From positions 1 to 5,913 of the forward strand of contig JAGTAM010000283.1 of assembly GCA_023422485.1 (NCBI GenBank): a DNA stretch of 5,913 nucleotides, in the 5' to 3' direction. The position numbers were made by a program, and so were the translations under genes. Of this stretch, positions 5,184 through 5,913 are shown piece after piece. Below the pieces are notes generated by a model that saw only the letters and a list, made by a program, of their open reading frames with translations, ran no database searches and had not been told where the DNA came from. The stretch is from Pseudomonadota bacterium. Lineage in GTDB: Bacteria; Pseudomonadota; Alphaproteobacteria; Rhizobiales; Beijerinckiaceae. Each line of letters opens with the position of its first letter. The first letter of the stretch is position 1.

Positions 5184-5387
5184 ATGCCCAAGCTGAAGAC
5201 GAAGTCGGGCGCCAAGAAGCGCTTCAAGGTTACCGGCACCGGTAAGGTGGTCTACGCCCAGGCCGGCAAGCGCCACGGGATGATCAAGCGGACCAACAAG
5301 CAGATCCGCAACCTGCGCGGCACCACGACCCTGTTCGAGGGCGATGCCGCCAACGTGAAGAAGTACTTCCTGCCGAACCAGCGGTAA
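5184..5387 (+). CDS. rpmI: 50S ribosomal protein L35
   Basis: The product is 67 residues, the normal size for bacterial L35, and very basic. It opens with the family signature MPKLKTKSGAKKRFKVTGTGKV, continues with AGKRHGMIKRTNKQIRNLRG, and ends KKYFLPNQR. L35 is a small late-assembling protein of the large ribosomal subunit. ATG 5184 was chosen because AGGAG (5173-5177) precedes it by 6 nt and the protein then starts exactly at the conserved MPKLKTK; the same frame is open further upstream but encodes nothing conserved. It is the first gene of an rpmI-rplT operon, 52 nt before rplT, with its own predicted promoter and a structured leader. Unlike in many bacteria, infC does not lie directly upstream. 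Confidence 0.97.
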   Translation: MPKLKTKSGAKKRFKVTGTGKVVYAQAGKRHGMIKRTNKQIRNLRGTTTLFEGDAANVKKYFLPNQR

Positions 5388-5439
5388 GTTCTTCCACCCC
5401 TCGCGATCTGTTTTGTCTTAACGTTCCAGGAGATTTCCC

Positions 5440-5805
5440 ATGGCCCGCGTCAAGCGTGGCGTGACCAGTCACGCGAAGCACAAGAAGGTTCTGAAGGCCG
5501 CCAAGGGCTATTACGGCCGGCGCAAGAATACGATCCGCATCGCCAAGCAGGCGGTGGAGAAGGGTCTGCAGTACGCCTACCGCGACCGCAAGAACAAGAA
5601 GCGCACCTTCCGCGCCCTCTGGATCCAGCGGCTCAACGCGGCGGTGCGCGAGCACGGCCTGACCTATTCCCGCTTCATCGATGCCCTGGCCAAGTCCGGC
5701 ATCCAGGTGGACCGCAAGGCTCTCTCCGAGCTCGCCATCCACGAGCCGGCCGCTTTTGCGGCGGTGGTCGAGAAGGCGAAGTCGGCCCTGCCGAAGGCCG
5801 CCTGA
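5440..5805 (+). CDS. rplT: 50S ribosomal protein L20
   Basis: The product is 121 residues, a typical length. It starts MARVKRGVTSHAKHKKVLKAAKGYYGRRKNT, the basic N-terminal extension that threads into 23S rRNA during early large-subunit assembly. The L20 family signature is present at about 54-70: KRTFRALWIQRLNAAVR, with W61, R64 and N66. The globular C-terminal domain (about 60-118) is the part known in other bacteria to bind mRNA leaders for autoregulation. AGGAG (5428-5432) lies 7 nt before the ATG. It is the second gene of the rpmI-rplT operon. pheS often follows in related genomes, but none is visible before the window ends and a probable terminator follows. Confidence 0.97.
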   Translation: MARVKRGVTSHAKHKKVLKAAKGYYGRRKNTIRIAKQAVEKGLQYAYRDRKNKKRTFRALWIQRLNAAVREHGLTYSRFIDALAKSGIQVDRKALSELAIHEPAAFAAVVEKAKSALPKAA

Positions 5806-5811
5806 TCGCGC

Positions 5812-5827
5812 TTCGCCGAACGGCGGA
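5812..5827 (+). other. Small hairpin after rplT
   Basis: TTCGCC (5812-5817) pairs with GGCGGA (5822-5827), including one G-U pair, around a GAAC tetraloop, 6 nt after the rplT stop. No T tract follows. It may stabilise the mRNA end or have no function. Confidence 0.3.
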
Positions 5828-5848
5828 ACGATCGAAGCTTTGACAAGG

Positions 5849-5882
5849 CGCGGCGCGGCCAGCGCCGCGGCGTCGTAATTTT
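5849..5882 (+). terminator. Probable intrinsic terminator of rpmI-rplT
   Basis: CGCGGCGC (5849-5856) pairs perfectly with GCGCCGCG (5862-5869) around GGCCA. After GCGTCGTAA comes TTTT (5879-5882). The stem is very stable, but the T run starts about 9 nt after it, so termination may be incomplete. Confidence 0.6.
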
Positions 5883-5884
5883 GG

Positions 5885-5913
5885 GCGGGGGGGGTTTTGC
5901 CGGCGGCCCCCGC
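5885..5913. other. G8 homopolymer and inverted repeat at the window end
   Basis: A run of eight G bases (5887-5894) is followed by TTTT. GCGGGGG (5885-5891) is complementary to CCCCCGC (5907-5913), which ends exactly at the window border, so the structure may extend further. Role unknown; the run could be length-variable or a sequencing weak point. Confidence 0.4.

Noticed and set aside
1..5913. A hidden defence system, CRISPR array, prophage or toxin-antitoxin pair
   Set aside because: All real coding space is accounted for by housekeeping translation genes and two carbohydrate enzymes; no spaced direct repeats, tRNA, integrase or small paired genes were found.

Overview
This is a GC-rich bacterial window, most likely from an alphaproteobacterium of the order Hyphomicrobiales (Rhizobiales) and plausibly Methylobacterium or a relative. 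The reasons are the IF3 N-terminus, the AGGAG ribosome sites, Hyphomicrobiales-style extragenic palindromes, and a possible EcfG-type (GGAAC...GTT) stress promoter. The taxonomy comes from remembered family sequences, not from a search.

Layout. Positions 1-152 hold the C-terminal end of a family 4 glycosyltransferase on the + strand. Next is infC (translation initiation factor IF3, +). Its best start is a non-canonical ATT at 308, not the ATG at 320. It ends at a textbook intrinsic terminator (895-930). The gap up to 1145 carries two adjacent extragenic palindromes (1001-1049 and 1058-1103). The centre (1146-4775) is a minus-strand pair: a GT4 glycosyltransferase (GTG start at 4775), then, 159 bp downstream of it, a GDE_N_bis-type glycogen debranching / amylo-alpha-1,6-glucosidase-like enzyme (ATG start at 3482). 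The 408-bp divergent region 4776-5183 faces the GT on the left and the ribosomal genes rpmI (L35) and rplT (L20) on the right. A GC-rich hairpin with a T tail follows rplT.

How the parts fit. IF3, L35 and L20 are translation genes that form one infC-rpmI-rplT unit in many bacteria. Here infC has its own terminator and rpmI-rplT has its own predicted promoter, with a glucan-metabolism pair in the opposite orientation between them. The GT and debranching enzyme probably act on the same cytosolic alpha-glucan or related glucoside. The possible stress-sigma promoter before the GT would suit a reserve-carbohydrate function.

Most of the window is ordinary and well understood. The parts most worth a second look are regulatory: the ATT start of infC; two consecutive predicted hairpins filling the rpmI leader (candidate L20 autoregulation site); the EcfG-like promoter of the GT; and a perfect palindrome overlapping the GT ribosome-binding site. 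I see no phage, transposase, CRISPR, tRNA or rRNA signal.
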